NCBI RefSeq assembly: GCF_902499125.1 | Contig: NZ_CABVPX010000001.1 | Span: forward strand, 186,001 to 250,000 | Length of the DNA: 64,000 nucleotides | DNA from: Burkholderia arboris | Lineage (GTDB): Bacteria; Pseudomonadota; Gammaproteobacteria; Burkholderiales; Burkholderiaceae | Direction of reading: 5' to 3' | Shown: piece by piece, positions 1 to 9,243 of the stretch | Numbering within the stretch: the stretch's first letter is position 1 | Layout: every line of letters begins with the position of its first letter | The notes under the pieces: generated by a model | Databases searched by the model: none | What the model saw: the letters and a program-made list of their open reading frames with translations, nothing else | What the model was told of the DNA's origin: nothing | Translations under genes and position numbers: made by a program

Positions 1-1398
1 ATCGCCCGCATGCCCGTCTACCTCGACAGCGACGGACTCGCGAGCTACTTCCCGCCGTCGTCCGACGATTCGCACCACGGCAGCCCGACGCTGTCGTCGT
101 ACCTGCTCGTGGTGTCCGACGAAGCCAGCCGCCTCGATCCGCGCTTCGCGCTGCCGGAAGACCTGCGCACCCAGCTCGAAGCCGGGCTCGCGCGCTTCGT
201 CGACGGCCGCATCGAGCGCAACGCATGGGCGCCGCGCCAGGACCGCGACCTGCGCAAGCTCGCCGCCATCGAGGCGCTGTCGCGCTTCGGCGCCGCACAG
301 GGCCGCATGCTCGGCTCGATCGAGATCGCGCCGAACCAGTGGCCGACGTCGGCGGTGATCGACTATCACGCGATCCTGACGCGCGTGAAGGACATCCCGC
401 AACGCGACGAGAAACGCGCACAGGTCGAACAGATCCTGCGCGCGCGCCTCACGTACCAGGGCACGCAGCTCGTGTTCTCGACCGCGCGCGACGACGACCT
501 GTGGTGGCTGATGACCAGCAACGAGACCAACGCCGCGCGTCTCGCGCTGGAATTCGCGGGCGACCCGGCATGGAAGGACGAGATGCCGCGCGTGACGGCC
601 GGCCTGCTCGCGCTGCAACGCCAGGGCGCGTGGCAGACGACGACGTCGAATGCGCTTGGCCTGCTCGCGATCGAGCGCTTCTCGCGTACCTACGAGAGCG
701 CGCCGGTCGCCGGCGCAACGAAGATCGCGCTGGGCGGCGACGAGCGCTCGATCTCGTGGTCGCAGGCGCAGGCGCCGGCCGACACGCCGGCATCGGCCAC
801 GGCCGCCACCCGCGCCGCCGCCGCACGCAGCGTGATGCTGCCGTGGCCGCGCGCGTCGCAAGCGCCGGCCACGCTGTCCGTCACGCAGGACGGCACGGGC
901 CGCCCGTGGGCGACGGTCGAGAGCCTCGCGGCGGTGCCACTGCGTTCGCCGTTCGCGGCCGGCTACCGGATCACGAAGACCGTCACGCCGGTGTCGCCTG
1001 CCGTCAAGGGCGTGCTGACGCGCGGCGACGTCGTGCGCGTGCATTTGGACATCGATGCGCAAAGCGACATGACGTGGGTCGCCGTCAACGATCCGATCCC
1101 GGCCGGCGCGACGATCTTGGGCTCGGGCCTCGGCCGCGATTCCGAAGCGGCGACGCAGGGCGAGAAGACGCCGGACGGCGCATGGCCGGCGTTCATCGAG
1201 CGCGATTTCGACGGCTACCGCGCGTACTACGACTATCTGCCGAAGGGCAAATTCTCGGTCGAGTACACGGTGCGGCTGAACAACGTCGGCACGTTCGGGC
1301 TGCCGCCGACGCGCGTCGAGGCGCTGTACGCGCCGTCCGTGTACGGCCTGTGGCCGAACCCGCCGATGACCGTGAAGGCGGCCGACGCGAGCAAGTAA
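1..1398 (+). CDS. Alpha-2-macroglobulin family protein, C-terminal part (5' partial)
   Basis: The frame is open from the first base, so the start lies upstream and only about 465 C-terminal residues are present. They match the tail of bacterial alpha-2-macroglobulins (YfhM/ECAM type), large periplasmic protease traps that are usually lipid-anchored. The visible part has a helical toroid-like section (for example TTTSNALGLLAIERF) followed by a beta-rich domain ending near YAPSVYGLWPNP. The thioester CxEQ motif is not here and would be further upstream if present. The stop lies 10 bp before a pbpC gene. The a2m-pbpC pair is a known conserved arrangement, thought to couple protease defence to peptidoglycan repair after envelope breach. 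Confidence 0.9.
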   Translation: MARMPVYLDSDGLASYFPPSSDDSHHGSPTLSSYLLVVSDEASRLDPRFALPEDLRTQLEAGLARFVDGRIERNAWAPRQDRDLRKLAAIEALSRFGAAQGRMLGSIEIAPNQWPTSAVIDYHAILTRVKDIPQRDEKRAQVEQILRARLTYQGTQLVFSTARDDDLWWLMTSNETNAARLALEFAGDPAWKDEMPRVTAGLLALQRQGAWQTTTSNALGLLAIERFSRTYESAPVAGATKIALGGDERSISWSQAQAPADTPASATAATRAAAARSVMLPWPRASQAPATLSVTQDGTGRPWATVESLAAVPLRSPFAAGYRITKTVTPVSPAVKGVLTRGDVVRVHLDIDAQSDMTWVAVNDPIPAGATILGSGLGRDSEAATQGEKTPDGAWPAFIERDFDGYRAYYDYLPKGKFSVEYTVRLNNVGTFGLPPTRVEALYAPSVYGLWPNPPMTVKAADASK

Positions 1399-1408
1399 CG
1401 AGTCAGTG

Positions 1409-3658
1409 ATGATCGATCTGGCATTGCCGCGGCCGGCGCGTTTCGCCGGCCGCCTGTTCGTCGCCGTCGTGCTGGCCGCGCCGCTGGTCGCGCATGCGTT
1501 GCCCGGCTACGACGACGTGCGCCGCAACTGGCGCAGCTCCGACTGGGTGCTGCTCGCGCGCGACGGTACGCCGCTGCAACGTACGCGCGTCGACCTCACC
1601 GAACGGCGCGGCGACTGGGTGTCGCTCGCTGATGTATCGCCCGCGTTTCGCGAGGCGATCGTCGTGTCCGAGGACAAGCGCTTCTACGAACACAGCGGCG
1701 TCGACTGGCGCGGGATCGCCGGCGCCGCATGGGGCAACCTGTGGAACGAGCGCACGCGCGGCGCATCGACCGTCACGATGCAGCTCGCCGGGCTGCTCAG
1801 CGATTCGCCGCGCCGCTCGGGCCAGCGTTCGCTGCCGCAGAAGGCCACGCAGGCGATGAACGCGCTGCTGCTCGAACGCGGCTGGCGCAAAGACCAGATC
1901 CTCGAGGCCTACCTGAACCTGGTGCCGTTCCGCGGCGAGACGGTCGGGCTCGGCGCACTGTCGCAGGTGCTGTTCGGCAAGGCGCCGTCGGGCCTCGACG
2001 CGCGCGAAGCCGCGATCGCTGCGGCACTCGTGCGCGCGCCCAACGCAGCACCCGCGAAAATCGCCGAGCGTGCGTGCCGGATCCTGCGCGACATGCACGC
2101 CGAGCAGGCGTGCGCATCGCTCGACGGCTATGTGCAGCTCATCGTCGCGCGCCCGGCCAACCCGGTGCGCGACGACGGCGCCGCCCTCGCCCCGCATTTC
2201 GCGCGGCGCATCGCGGCCGAGGTCAAGCCGGCGGCCGGCGCGCAGGTGCGCACGACGCTCGATGCGCCGCTGCAACGCTTCGCGCGCGACACGCTGGTGC
2301 GCGCGCTGACCGAACTCAACGCGCCCGCGCACCGGCGCAACGTGCAGGACGGTGCGGTCGTCGTGATCGACAACGCGACCGGCGAGATTCGCGCGTGGGT
2401 CGGATCGTCGGGGGCCTTGTCGAGCGCGCGCGACGTCGATGCCGTGCTCGCGCCGCGCCAGGCCGGCTCGACGCTCAAACCGTTCCTCTATGCGCAGGCG
2501 CTCGACGAGAAACGGCTGACGGCCGCGTCGCTGCTCGACGACGCGCCGATCAACCTCGCCGCCGGCGGCGGGCTGTACATTCCGCAGAACTACGACAAGG
2601 ATTTCAAGGGCTGGGTAAGCGTGCGCAGCGCGCTCGGCGGCTCGCTGAACGTACCGGCCGTGCGCACGCTCGTGCTCGTCACGCCGCACCGCTTCGCGCG
2701 CACGCTGACCGCGCTCGGCCTGCCGCTCGCGCAGGAAGGCGATTACTACGGCTTCAGTCTCGCGCTCGGCAGTGCGGACGTCACGCTGCTGTCGCTGACC
2801 AATGCGTATCGCGCGCTCGCGAACGGCGGTGTCGCGCGCCAGGTCGTCGACCTGCCGGCCGCTGCACCGGCACCGGCGTCCGGCGCGTCGGCACCGGCGC
2901 GTGCGCGTGCAGACGGCGGCACGCGCGTGTTCAGCGAGGCAGCCAGCTTCGTTGTCACCGACATCCTGTCCGACAACAACGCGCGCGTCCGCACGTTCGG
3001 CTTCGACAACCCGCTCGCGACGCGCTTTTTCTCGGCGGTGAAGACCGGCACGAGCAAGGACATGCGCGACAACTGGACCGTCGGTTTCACGTCGCGCTAT
3101 ACGGTCGGCGTGTGGGTCGGCAATGCGGACGGCTCGCCGATGTGGGACGTGTCGGGCGTCACGGGCGCGTCGCCCGTGTGGTCGGCCGTCGTCGGCTACC
3201 TGCACCGCGACCTGCCGAGCCGAGCGCCGCGCGCGCCGGCCGGCGTCGAGACGCGCCGCATCGCGTTCGAACGCGACATCGAGCCGGCGCGCAACGAGTG
3301 GTTCCTCGCCGGGACGGCGGTCGACACGATCCGGCTCGCGGCGCCCGTCACGCCGGGCAAGGACGGCGCGCGTGCGCCGCTGACGATCGGCGCGCCGACC
3401 GACGGCACGATCTTCGCAATCGACCCGGACATTCCGCCGAAGAACCAGCGCATCTGGTTCGAGCGCTCGGCCGGACGCGCGACGAAGTTCGCGTGGCGGC
3501 TCGACGACAAGGTGATCGGGCATGCCGACCGTATCGCTTGGCTGCCGTGGCCGGGCCGGCACCGGCTCGAACTCGTCGATACGCGCGGCAACGTCGCGGA
3601 TACGATCAGCTTCGAGGTGCGCGGCGCGTTCGCGAAAGCGGCCGCGCGCAAGCCCTGA
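1409..3658 (+). CDS. pbpC: Penicillin-binding protein 1C (bifunctional glycosyltransferase/transpeptidase)
   Basis: The 749-residue protein polymerises and cross-links peptidoglycan in the periplasm. An N-terminal membrane anchor is followed by a GT51 glycosyltransferase domain (catalytic Glu88 in SEDKRFYEHSGVDW, then GASTVTMQLAG). The transpeptidase domain has the STLK motif with nucleophile Ser354, a SLN motif and KTGTSK at Lys545. The last ~100 residues form the PBP1C-type C-terminal beta domain. Length and domain order are typical of PBP1C. I chose ATG 1409; a GTG three bases upstream is an alternative. It follows the alpha-2-macroglobulin gene by 10 bp and is presumably co-transcribed with it. 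Confidence 0.95.
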   Translation: MIDLALPRPARFAGRLFVAVVLAAPLVAHALPGYDDVRRNWRSSDWVLLARDGTPLQRTRVDLTERRGDWVSLADVSPAFREAIVVSEDKRFYEHSGVDWRGIAGAAWGNLWNERTRGASTVTMQLAGLLSDSPRRSGQRSLPQKATQAMNALLLERGWRKDQILEAYLNLVPFRGETVGLGALSQVLFGKAPSGLDAREAAIAAALVRAPNAAPAKIAERACRILRDMHAEQACASLDGYVQLIVARPANPVRDDGAALAPHFARRIAAEVKPAAGAQVRTTLDAPLQRFARDTLVRALTELNAPAHRRNVQDGAVVVIDNATGEIRAWVGSSGALSSARDVDAVLAPRQAGSTLKPFLYAQALDEKRLTAASLLDDAPINLAAGGGLYIPQNYDKDFKGWVSVRSALGGSLNVPAVRTLVLVTPHRFARTLTALGLPLAQEGDYYGFSLALGSADVTLLSLTNAYRALANGGVARQVVDLPAAAPAPASGASAPARARADGGTRVFSEAASFVVTDILSDNNARVRTFGFDNPLATRFFSAVKTGTSKDMRDNWTVGFTSRYTVGVWVGNADGSPMWDVSGVTGASPVWSAVVGYLHRDLPSRAPRAPAGVETRRIAFERDIEPARNEWFLAGTAVDTIRLAAPVTPGKDGARAPLTIGAPTDGTIFAIDPDIPPKNQRIWFERSAGRATKFAWRLDDKVIGHADRIAWLPWPGRHRLELVDTRGNVADTISFEVRGAFAKAAARKP

Positions 3659-3661
3659 GCG

Positions 3662-3690
3662 GGCAAGCCGGCCTGACTGGCCGGCCTGCC
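3662..3690 (+). terminator. Probable terminator of the a2m-pbpC unit
   Basis: A hairpin starts 4 bp after the pbpC stop. Arms GGCAAGCCGGCC and GGCCGGCCTGCC enclose the loop TGACT, with one A/C mismatch. The tail TGTCGTTTGG is only moderately T-rich. Confidence 0.5.
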
Positions 3691-3917
3691 TGTCGTTTGG
3701 AGGACATGTCGGAAACGCCGCGCCGGCTCGCTCGTGGACGGCACGTTCTCCGGTCGTTTTGATCGTCCCGCGACACAACCCATCGCGAAAGGGACTGAAG
3801 GTTTCCGGCGGAGCCGGCAAACGGGCATGCAGCCCGCAGGTCCGGAATCTAGAATGTGAACAGCGCCGCGTCCCCGGGCGCATCCCAGCTGCTTCCCTCT
3901 CCCGGAGACCAGCGACC

Positions 3918-4607
3918 ATGAACATCCGCCCGATGCGCTTCACCCGCCCCGCGCTGGGCGTCTTGTGCGTTGCAACGCTCGCCGCCCTCCAGGCGTGCAA
4001 CGGCGATGCCTGCTTCGGCGTCGACGCGTGCTTCAACAACAACACGCAAACCGTCGCGCTGTCGGGCACGGCCGCGACGGGCGACCCGCTCGCCAGCGCG
4101 CAGGTGACGGTCAGTTGCGCGGCAGGCTCGGCGACGACGCTGACGGACGGCGGCGGCAACTATCGTGTGACGGTCAACGCCACGCTGCCGTGCGTCATCA
4201 CCGTGGCGTCGGGCGGCACGAGCCTGCATTCGCTCGCCTATGCGGGCGGCACCTTCAATACGACGCCCGAGACCGAGCTGATGCTGGTCTATCTCGCCGC
4301 GCAGCTCGGCACGAACACGGCCGGGCTGATCGGCAATTTCCAGGGCAGCCTGCACGATCAGCAGGTGATGAACGATCCGAACGCGGTCCAGGCCGCACAA
4401 TCGGCCGTGGTATCGAACCTGCAGCAGCGCTATGCGGTCACGCTCGCGTCGCCGGCGTTCCTGACGACGTCGTTCGTGGTCGGGCAACCGGGTGTCGACA
4501 GCGACCTCGTCGCGCTGGCCAAGGCCGGCGCGATCGATTCGAACGGGCAGCCGGATCCGGCTGCCGTATCGTTACTGGCGCAGGCCGGCGCCGCGCGTCC
4601 GCTGTAA
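3918..4607 (+). CDS. Putative lipoprotein with carboxypeptidase-regulatory-like fold
   Basis: A 229-residue protein of unknown function. Residues 1-27 are a lipoprotein signal with lipobox LQAC (Cys27). Residues 45-110 look like a carboxypeptidase-regulatory or Ig-like beta sandwich (LSGTAATGDPLASAQVTV, then DGGGNYRVTV). The remainder is alpha-helical and Ala-rich. ATG 3918 is chosen because the signal peptide begins there; the open frame further upstream has no signal. It stands alone behind a probable terminator and in front of the accessory helicase module. Similar Burkholderia envelope lipoproteins are known only as hypothetical proteins. Confidence 0.75.
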   Translation: MNIRPMRFTRPALGVLCVATLAALQACNGDACFGVDACFNNNTQTVALSGTAATGDPLASAQVTVSCAAGSATTLTDGGGNYRVTVNATLPCVITVASGGTSLHSLAYAGGTFNTTPETELMLVYLAAQLGTNTAGLIGNFQGSLHDQQVMNDPNAVQAAQSAVVSNLQQRYAVTLASPAFLTTSFVVGQPGVDSDLVALAKAGAIDSNGQPDPAAVSLLAQAGAARPL

Positions 4608-4987
4608 GACCCGACTTGATCGCGGACGATCTCGCGGATATTTCAGATTCATCGCCGCTGTAACTGCCAATCGGCGGGAATTCATCCGGGAATCCCGTTC
4701 ACTGCGCCAGATCGATGCATGCCGCCGCGATTTAAATGGGTCACGTATCCGGCTTATTTTCATTCAAAATCCGATCGCCGGTCTCCGATTGACTGAAATG
4801 ATCGACATCGAGCATATCCGCCTTATTTTTTCTTGAATTGAAATAAAAGGCGGTTTGCCACCATTTCCTAAACAATCAGCGTTAGACCACACATTTCCCA
4901 TCCGACGAACAATTGGGTAGAGTGCCCACCATCTGACGACGCAGGCACTTCATTCGCCTCACGTAGCGCAATACCCTTCCGAGTCAC
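4608..4987. other. AT-richer intergenic leader before the helicase module
   Basis: This 380-bp gap is clearly richer in A/T than its flanks. It holds a hairpin with arms CCGCCTT (4818-4824) and AAGGCGG (4847-4853) around an A/T-rich loop, which may end upstream transcription or lie in the helicase leader. I could not settle on a sigma-70 promoter. No coding region is convincing here. The base composition fits an insertion boundary. Confidence 0.4.
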
Positions 4988-7900
4988 ATGAATACGAAAG
5001 CAAAGATTCTAAATTACTGGCGCGCCACTGAAATCTTCAATCCGCAATCCGTTCCCGATATTGATCTGAAACCCGGCAAGCGAACGAAGCAGACAGACAG
5101 GGTTACGCCGGAAGACAATCTCGCGCCCTGGCAACCCGGATTCAAGCGCCTTCCGGCCGCGGAGGAGGACAGTGTATGGCGCCACGACATCTACGGCGGT
5201 GTCTATCTGGTTCGGCGTGTACGCGAATTTCTCGAATCGATCTTCGGGAAGGATCCGCAATCATTCGACTCGCGGCTGGACAGTCTTTCCGCATGCTTCC
5301 TGATTCGTGTCGATCATGACGGGCGTCCGCTCTTCGACACGTTCGTCGTGTCCGCATGCGCGTGGGCATGGGGACGCACGATCACACTGGGCCCGGATTC
5401 GCCGGGCTGGCTCAATGGATTCGAGCTATTCGCCGATGACTTTCTGATCAGGTTGCGCCAGATATTCGCCGTTCCTGACGACGACGAGGAAGGTAAGGCG
5501 CTACTCGCGCAGAAAATCGACGTCGGGCGCAAGCTGACGTTGGGCGACGTCGACGCCATCACCGAATTGCTGTTCAAGGAGATCGGTCTGACGAAAGAGG
5601 TGCCGGACGAGCGTGCCCGCATCCAGTCGCGACAAGTCGCGACGAGCAAGGAATATCAGGTCGACCGCGCCGACTTCCTGAACAGCTTCTTTGTCGACGA
5701 CCTGAAGCGGGTCGCCGACGCCTTCGAGCGGAACGACACGGGAGCCGCTTTATCGTCCTACCTGAGCCCGGATAGCGAGATTGACAACGCAGCACGCAAC
5801 GACACACGGCAATCGGTCGATGCGATGTACGACGCCCTGTCGCCCGACCGCTACCCGTCCGGGCGCTGGCCGGCGAACGGGCACCACCCGCTGGTCTTCA
5901 GTCAGCAGTTCGCGATCAATCGGATGACTCGCGAACTGGACGGCGGCGCCGGCATATTCAGCGTCAACGGACCGCCCGGCACGGGCAAGACCACCTTGCT
6001 CCGCGATCTCGTCGCGCACATCGTCGTCGAACGGGCTGAAAAGCTTGCTTCGCTGCGCAGACCGGAAGACGCGTTCAACGGCATCGACGGCTGGGGATCC
6101 GACAATCGTCAGCGAACCATCCATTTATGGAAGCCGGAGTTCTCGGGCTTCGAGATCGTGGTGGCCTCCGCCAACAACGGCGCGGTCGAAAACATCACCC
6201 TCGAACTACCGGGAGCCGATGCGATTGACGACATCTGGAAACCGAGCATCAACTATTTCCCGGATCTCGCCGCGCGGGCGCTCGGTGACGACAAGCCGGT
6301 ATGGGGCTTGCTGGCGGCCCGTCTCGGCAACAAGACGAACCGGATGGCGTTCCTTCGCGATGTCTGGTGGGATGAAAAAAAGGACGAGCGTCGATCGAAC
6401 GACGAACCGGCGAGCGAAAAAGGGCTGCCGGGCCTGCTGACCTGGCTCGGCGATCACGCCAGACGCCGGCCGTCGATATGGCGCGAGTCGGTCGAGCGCT
6501 TCCGACGAGCCTGTTCCGATGAATCGAAACTGCGGACACAGCGCGAAGACTGGGCCCGGCAAGCCGACCTGCTTCATGCCGCGCGGTCGCGCCTGGGTGC
6601 GCTGCGCGCACTTGCACGGGACCGCAATCAGGCAACAGCGAACGCGGCAAACGCGCACGAAGTCGCACGAACACGTCATACGGCAGCGATCGAACGGGCA
6701 AGACAGGCGCATGCTCAAAAAATCGATCACCTGCATGCCCGCCCGGGCTTCATCGAGAATTTGTTCAGCTTCGGTCGCGCGCACCGGGACTGGCGAATCA
6801 GATTTCTCGCGTGCGTCGATACCGAAAAACAGGCCGGCGATGCGATGGACGCCGCCGCCGGCATCGTGGATCAGGCCAATGTCGCGCGCCAAGGCGCGGA
6901 ACAACTCGAACGCGAGGCTCACGCCGAAATCACGCTGCTGGCGGACGACATCACGCGACTCGATGCCGGGCTCGTCCACGCACGCGCGATCCTGGGCGAC
7001 CATTTCTTTGATCGCGATTGCACGGACCACAACCGCGAACTGTCGTCGCCTTGGACCGACCGGGCCTGGAATGACGCCCGGGCGAAGGTGTTTCTTGAAG
7101 CGCTGAATCTGCATCAGGCGTTCGCAGCCGAAAACGCCCATATCTTCCGGTCCAATCTCTTCGGCATGGTCGACATCCTGCAAGGTTCCGTACCGGGAGG
7201 CGTGTCCCGCCAAGCCGTGAAATCCGCGTGGCAAACGCTTTTCACCGTGGTGCCGGTCATATCCAGCACGTTCGCTTCGTTCGGTCGCCTATTCACCAAT
7301 CTTCAACGCGAGGAAATTGGCTGGCTGTTGATCGACGAAGCCGGACAAGGGCTGCCGCAGGCCGCCGTGGGTGCGCTCTGGCGTGCCAGGCGGGCCGTCG
7401 TGGTCGGCGATCCGCTTCAGCTCGAGCCGATCCTGCCACTGCCGTTCACCTCGCAACAGGCGTTGCGCACCCGCTTCGGTGTCGATGCGACGTGGACGCC
7501 CGGCCGCCAGTCGATCCAGCGACTCGCCGACCGGATCTCGACGGTCGGCACCTATCTTCCCGATCACGAAGGCAACGCGCTCTGGGTCAGCGCCCCGCTT
7601 CGGGTTCATCGTCGCTGCGACTCCGCCATGTTCAATGTCGCCAACAAAATCGCGTACAACGGGATGATGGTATTCGGCACCGTCACGCGCGCGAAACTTG
7701 CGCTTCCCGACACGACTTGGATTCATGTCGAGGGACGCGACGCGCATGGGCACTGGATCCCCGACGAGGGGCGTGTCGTCGCCACGATTCTCGACGACAT
7801 TCATGCGCACGACGACGTCTCCGGAACGATCTACGTCATCTCCCCGTTCCGGGAGGTGACACAAGGTTTGCAAGACACGCTCGGCAATCGATACGGGAAT

Positions 7901-8191
7901 GTCAAGATCGGCACGATCCATACGGTGCAGGGCAAGGAATCGGATGTCGTCCTGCTCGTACTGGGCGGCCATCCGGAGCGCCACGGCGCGAAAGCATGGG
8001 CATCGGAGAAGCCGAACCTGCTCAACGTCGCAGTCAGCCGCGCCAAACGCATACTCTATGTGATAGGCAATCGCGACGCGTGGCGAGACTATCCGTTTTT
8101 CAGCGAATGCGCAGTCACGCTCGAACATCGGACGACGTGGCCGGGCGTCGCCCGGCACGGCGCCACGATACTGCTGCGCGACGAGGCATAA
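4988..8191 (+). CDS. Superfamily 1 DNA2/UPF1-like helicase, 1067 aa
   Basis: This is a large ATP-dependent nucleic-acid helicase of the UPF1/DNA2 branch. Walker A GPPGTGKTT is at residues 328-336, motif II LLIDEAGQ has its Asp at 783, and VVGDPLQLEPI follows. Motif V GTIHTVQGKES is at 975-985 and motif VI NVAVSRAKR at 1013-1021. Residues 1-320 are an unassigned N-terminal region (opening ILNYWRATEIF). About 515-660 is a long Ala/Arg/Glu-rich, probably coiled-coil insertion before motif II. No nuclease motif is evident. The next gene starts 3 bp after the stop, so the two are translated as a unit. Codon use is less GC-extreme than in neighbouring genes. The real substrate is unknown; a role in phage or plasmid defence is only an inference from such stand-alone helicases in accessory DNA. 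Confidence 0.85.
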   Translation: MNTKAKILNYWRATEIFNPQSVPDIDLKPGKRTKQTDRVTPEDNLAPWQPGFKRLPAAEEDSVWRHDIYGGVYLVRRVREFLESIFGKDPQSFDSRLDSLSACFLIRVDHDGRPLFDTFVVSACAWAWGRTITLGPDSPGWLNGFELFADDFLIRLRQIFAVPDDDEEGKALLAQKIDVGRKLTLGDVDAITELLFKEIGLTKEVPDERARIQSRQVATSKEYQVDRADFLNSFFVDDLKRVADAFERNDTGAALSSYLSPDSEIDNAARNDTRQSVDAMYDALSPDRYPSGRWPANGHHPLVFSQQFAINRMTRELDGGAGIFSVNGPPGTGKTTLLRDLVAHIVVERAEKLASLRRPEDAFNGIDGWGSDNRQRTIHLWKPEFSGFEIVVASANNGAVENITLELPGADAIDDIWKPSINYFPDLAARALGDDKPVWGLLAARLGNKTNRMAFLRDVWWDEKKDERRSNDEPASEKGLPGLLTWLGDHARRRPSIWRESVERFRRACSDESKLRTQREDWARQADLLHAARSRLGALRALARDRNQATANAANAHEVARTRHTAAIERARQAHAQKIDHLHARPGFIENLFSFGRAHRDWRIRFLACVDTEKQAGDAMDAAAGIVDQANVARQGAEQLEREAHAEITLLADDITRLDAGLVHARAILGDHFFDRDCTDHNRELSSPWTDRAWNDARAKVFLEALNLHQAFAAENAHIFRSNLFGMVDILQGSVPGGVSRQAVKSAWQTLFTVVPVISSTFASFGRLFTNLQREEIGWLLIDEAGQGLPQAAVGALWRARRAVVVGDPLQLEPILPLPFTSQQALRTRFGVDATWTPGRQSIQRLADRISTVGTYLPDHEGNALWVSAPLRVHRRCDSAMFNVANKIAYNGMMVFGTVTRAKLALPDTTWIHVEGRDAHGHWIPDEGRVVATILDDIHAHDDVSGTIYVISPFREVTQGLQDTLGNRYGNVKIGTIHTVQGKESDVVLLVLGGHPERHGAKAWASEKPNLLNVAVSRAKRILYVIGNRDAWRDYPFFSECAVTLEHRTTWPGVARHGATILLRDEA

Positions 8192-8194
8192 CGA

Positions 8195-9139
8195 ATGGAC
8201 AACGTGATGGAACGTGCCACGCATCGTGCCGAATCAAGCGATACGATCGACGCCGACACCTATTTCCAATGGCTCCGACTCGCAGGCACGGCACGTGACG
8301 CCGGCACCGACGTCATCGGCGCACTGCGCTCGGCGGGCACACCGGAAGCCGATGCGGACGCCATCGCATGCGGCCTCACCCTGCCCGACGGCATACGTTC
8401 CGCACCGGCCGTTGCCACACCTATCGTGTCCGACGGGCTTCCCGACCACGGGATCGTCGAACGCCGCAGCATCACGCAGCGGGATAGGCGCGCTTCATCG
8501 CGTGTCGGATACGGACGCCGGATCGCCGCCGGCGCGGCAGTCATTGCCCTCGTTGCCGGCGCGACCCTCGCGCTGATCCATCGCCCGTCCACACGGCCCG
8601 CGGAAGCACCCGGCCGGCCCGCCGGCCAGCGGCGCGCGGCAACGACCATCGAAAGCCACCCGGCACCGATAGCACATCAGCAGCGCGACAGCGGCCGCCC
8701 CGAGCGATCGGAGTCGCCGCCGACGCTCACGGACCGCGCGCGATCGCAATCTCGCCCCACACCGCTCAAGCAAACGGTCAGTGCGCCCGTGCTCGATACG
8801 CGGCCACCGATGCAAATGGAGGCGCCTCGTCCGGAATCCTGTCCGCCGGGAGTCGATCGTCTCGGGTGTCCGGGCGCGTCGCGCCAGACTGAGCACGAAT
8901 CGCCGTGCCCCAACGGCCTCAGCCGCATCGGATCGTCATGCGTGCCGGCTGCCATACCGCAGCACGCGCACGCGATTCCAACCGGTTTCGGATGGGAATG
9001 CGACGCCGGCTTCATTCAGACCGGTGGAAGCTGCGCACGACTGCGCGTGCCACCCAACGCGCATGTCGATTTCACCGGGCGCTCGTGGGAATGCGATTCG
9101 GGTTATGAACGTGTCGGCGAAAGCTGTCGTCCATCGTGA
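8195..9139 (+). CDS. Single-pass membrane protein with C-terminal cysteine repeats
   Basis: An unrecognised 314-residue protein. Residues 1-108 are polar and probably cytoplasmic. Residues 109-128 form one membrane helix (AAGAAVIALVAGATLALI). Residues 130-215 are a Pro/Arg/Ser-rich linker. The tail from 216 contains Cys pairs and two tandem copies, at 255-280 and 286-311, of a P-x-H/N-AH-x3-TG-x2-WEC-D-x-G-[FY]-x4-G-x-SC unit with a 31-residue period. The positive residues before the helix suggest that the Cys tail is periplasmic, where disulfides could form. It starts 3 bp after the helicase stop. The function is unknown; the pairing suggests an envelope-facing partner of the helicase. Confidence 0.7.
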   Translation: MDNVMERATHRAESSDTIDADTYFQWLRLAGTARDAGTDVIGALRSAGTPEADADAIACGLTLPDGIRSAPAVATPIVSDGLPDHGIVERRSITQRDRRASSRVGYGRRIAAGAAVIALVAGATLALIHRPSTRPAEAPGRPAGQRRAATTIESHPAPIAHQQRDSGRPERSESPPTLTDRARSQSRPTPLKQTVSAPVLDTRPPMQMEAPRPESCPPGVDRLGCPGASRQTEHESPCPNGLSRIGSSCVPAAIPQHAHAIPTGFGWECDAGFIQTGGSCARLRVPPNAHVDFTGRSWECDSGYERVGESCRPS

Positions 9140-9243
9140 CCATGCATACGTCCCGGTCGTGACATCACGACCGCACAACGCAGCCTTGGCAGGCATGCGC
9201 GCATAGCGTCATGCATTCAGTGGCGGCGCCACCTTCCGGCCTG

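Noticed and set aside
1403..4159. A 918-codon minus-strand frame opposite pbpC
   Set aside because: It mirrors pbpC, is extremely Arg-rich and has no recognisable fold; a shadow caused by GC-rich codon positions.
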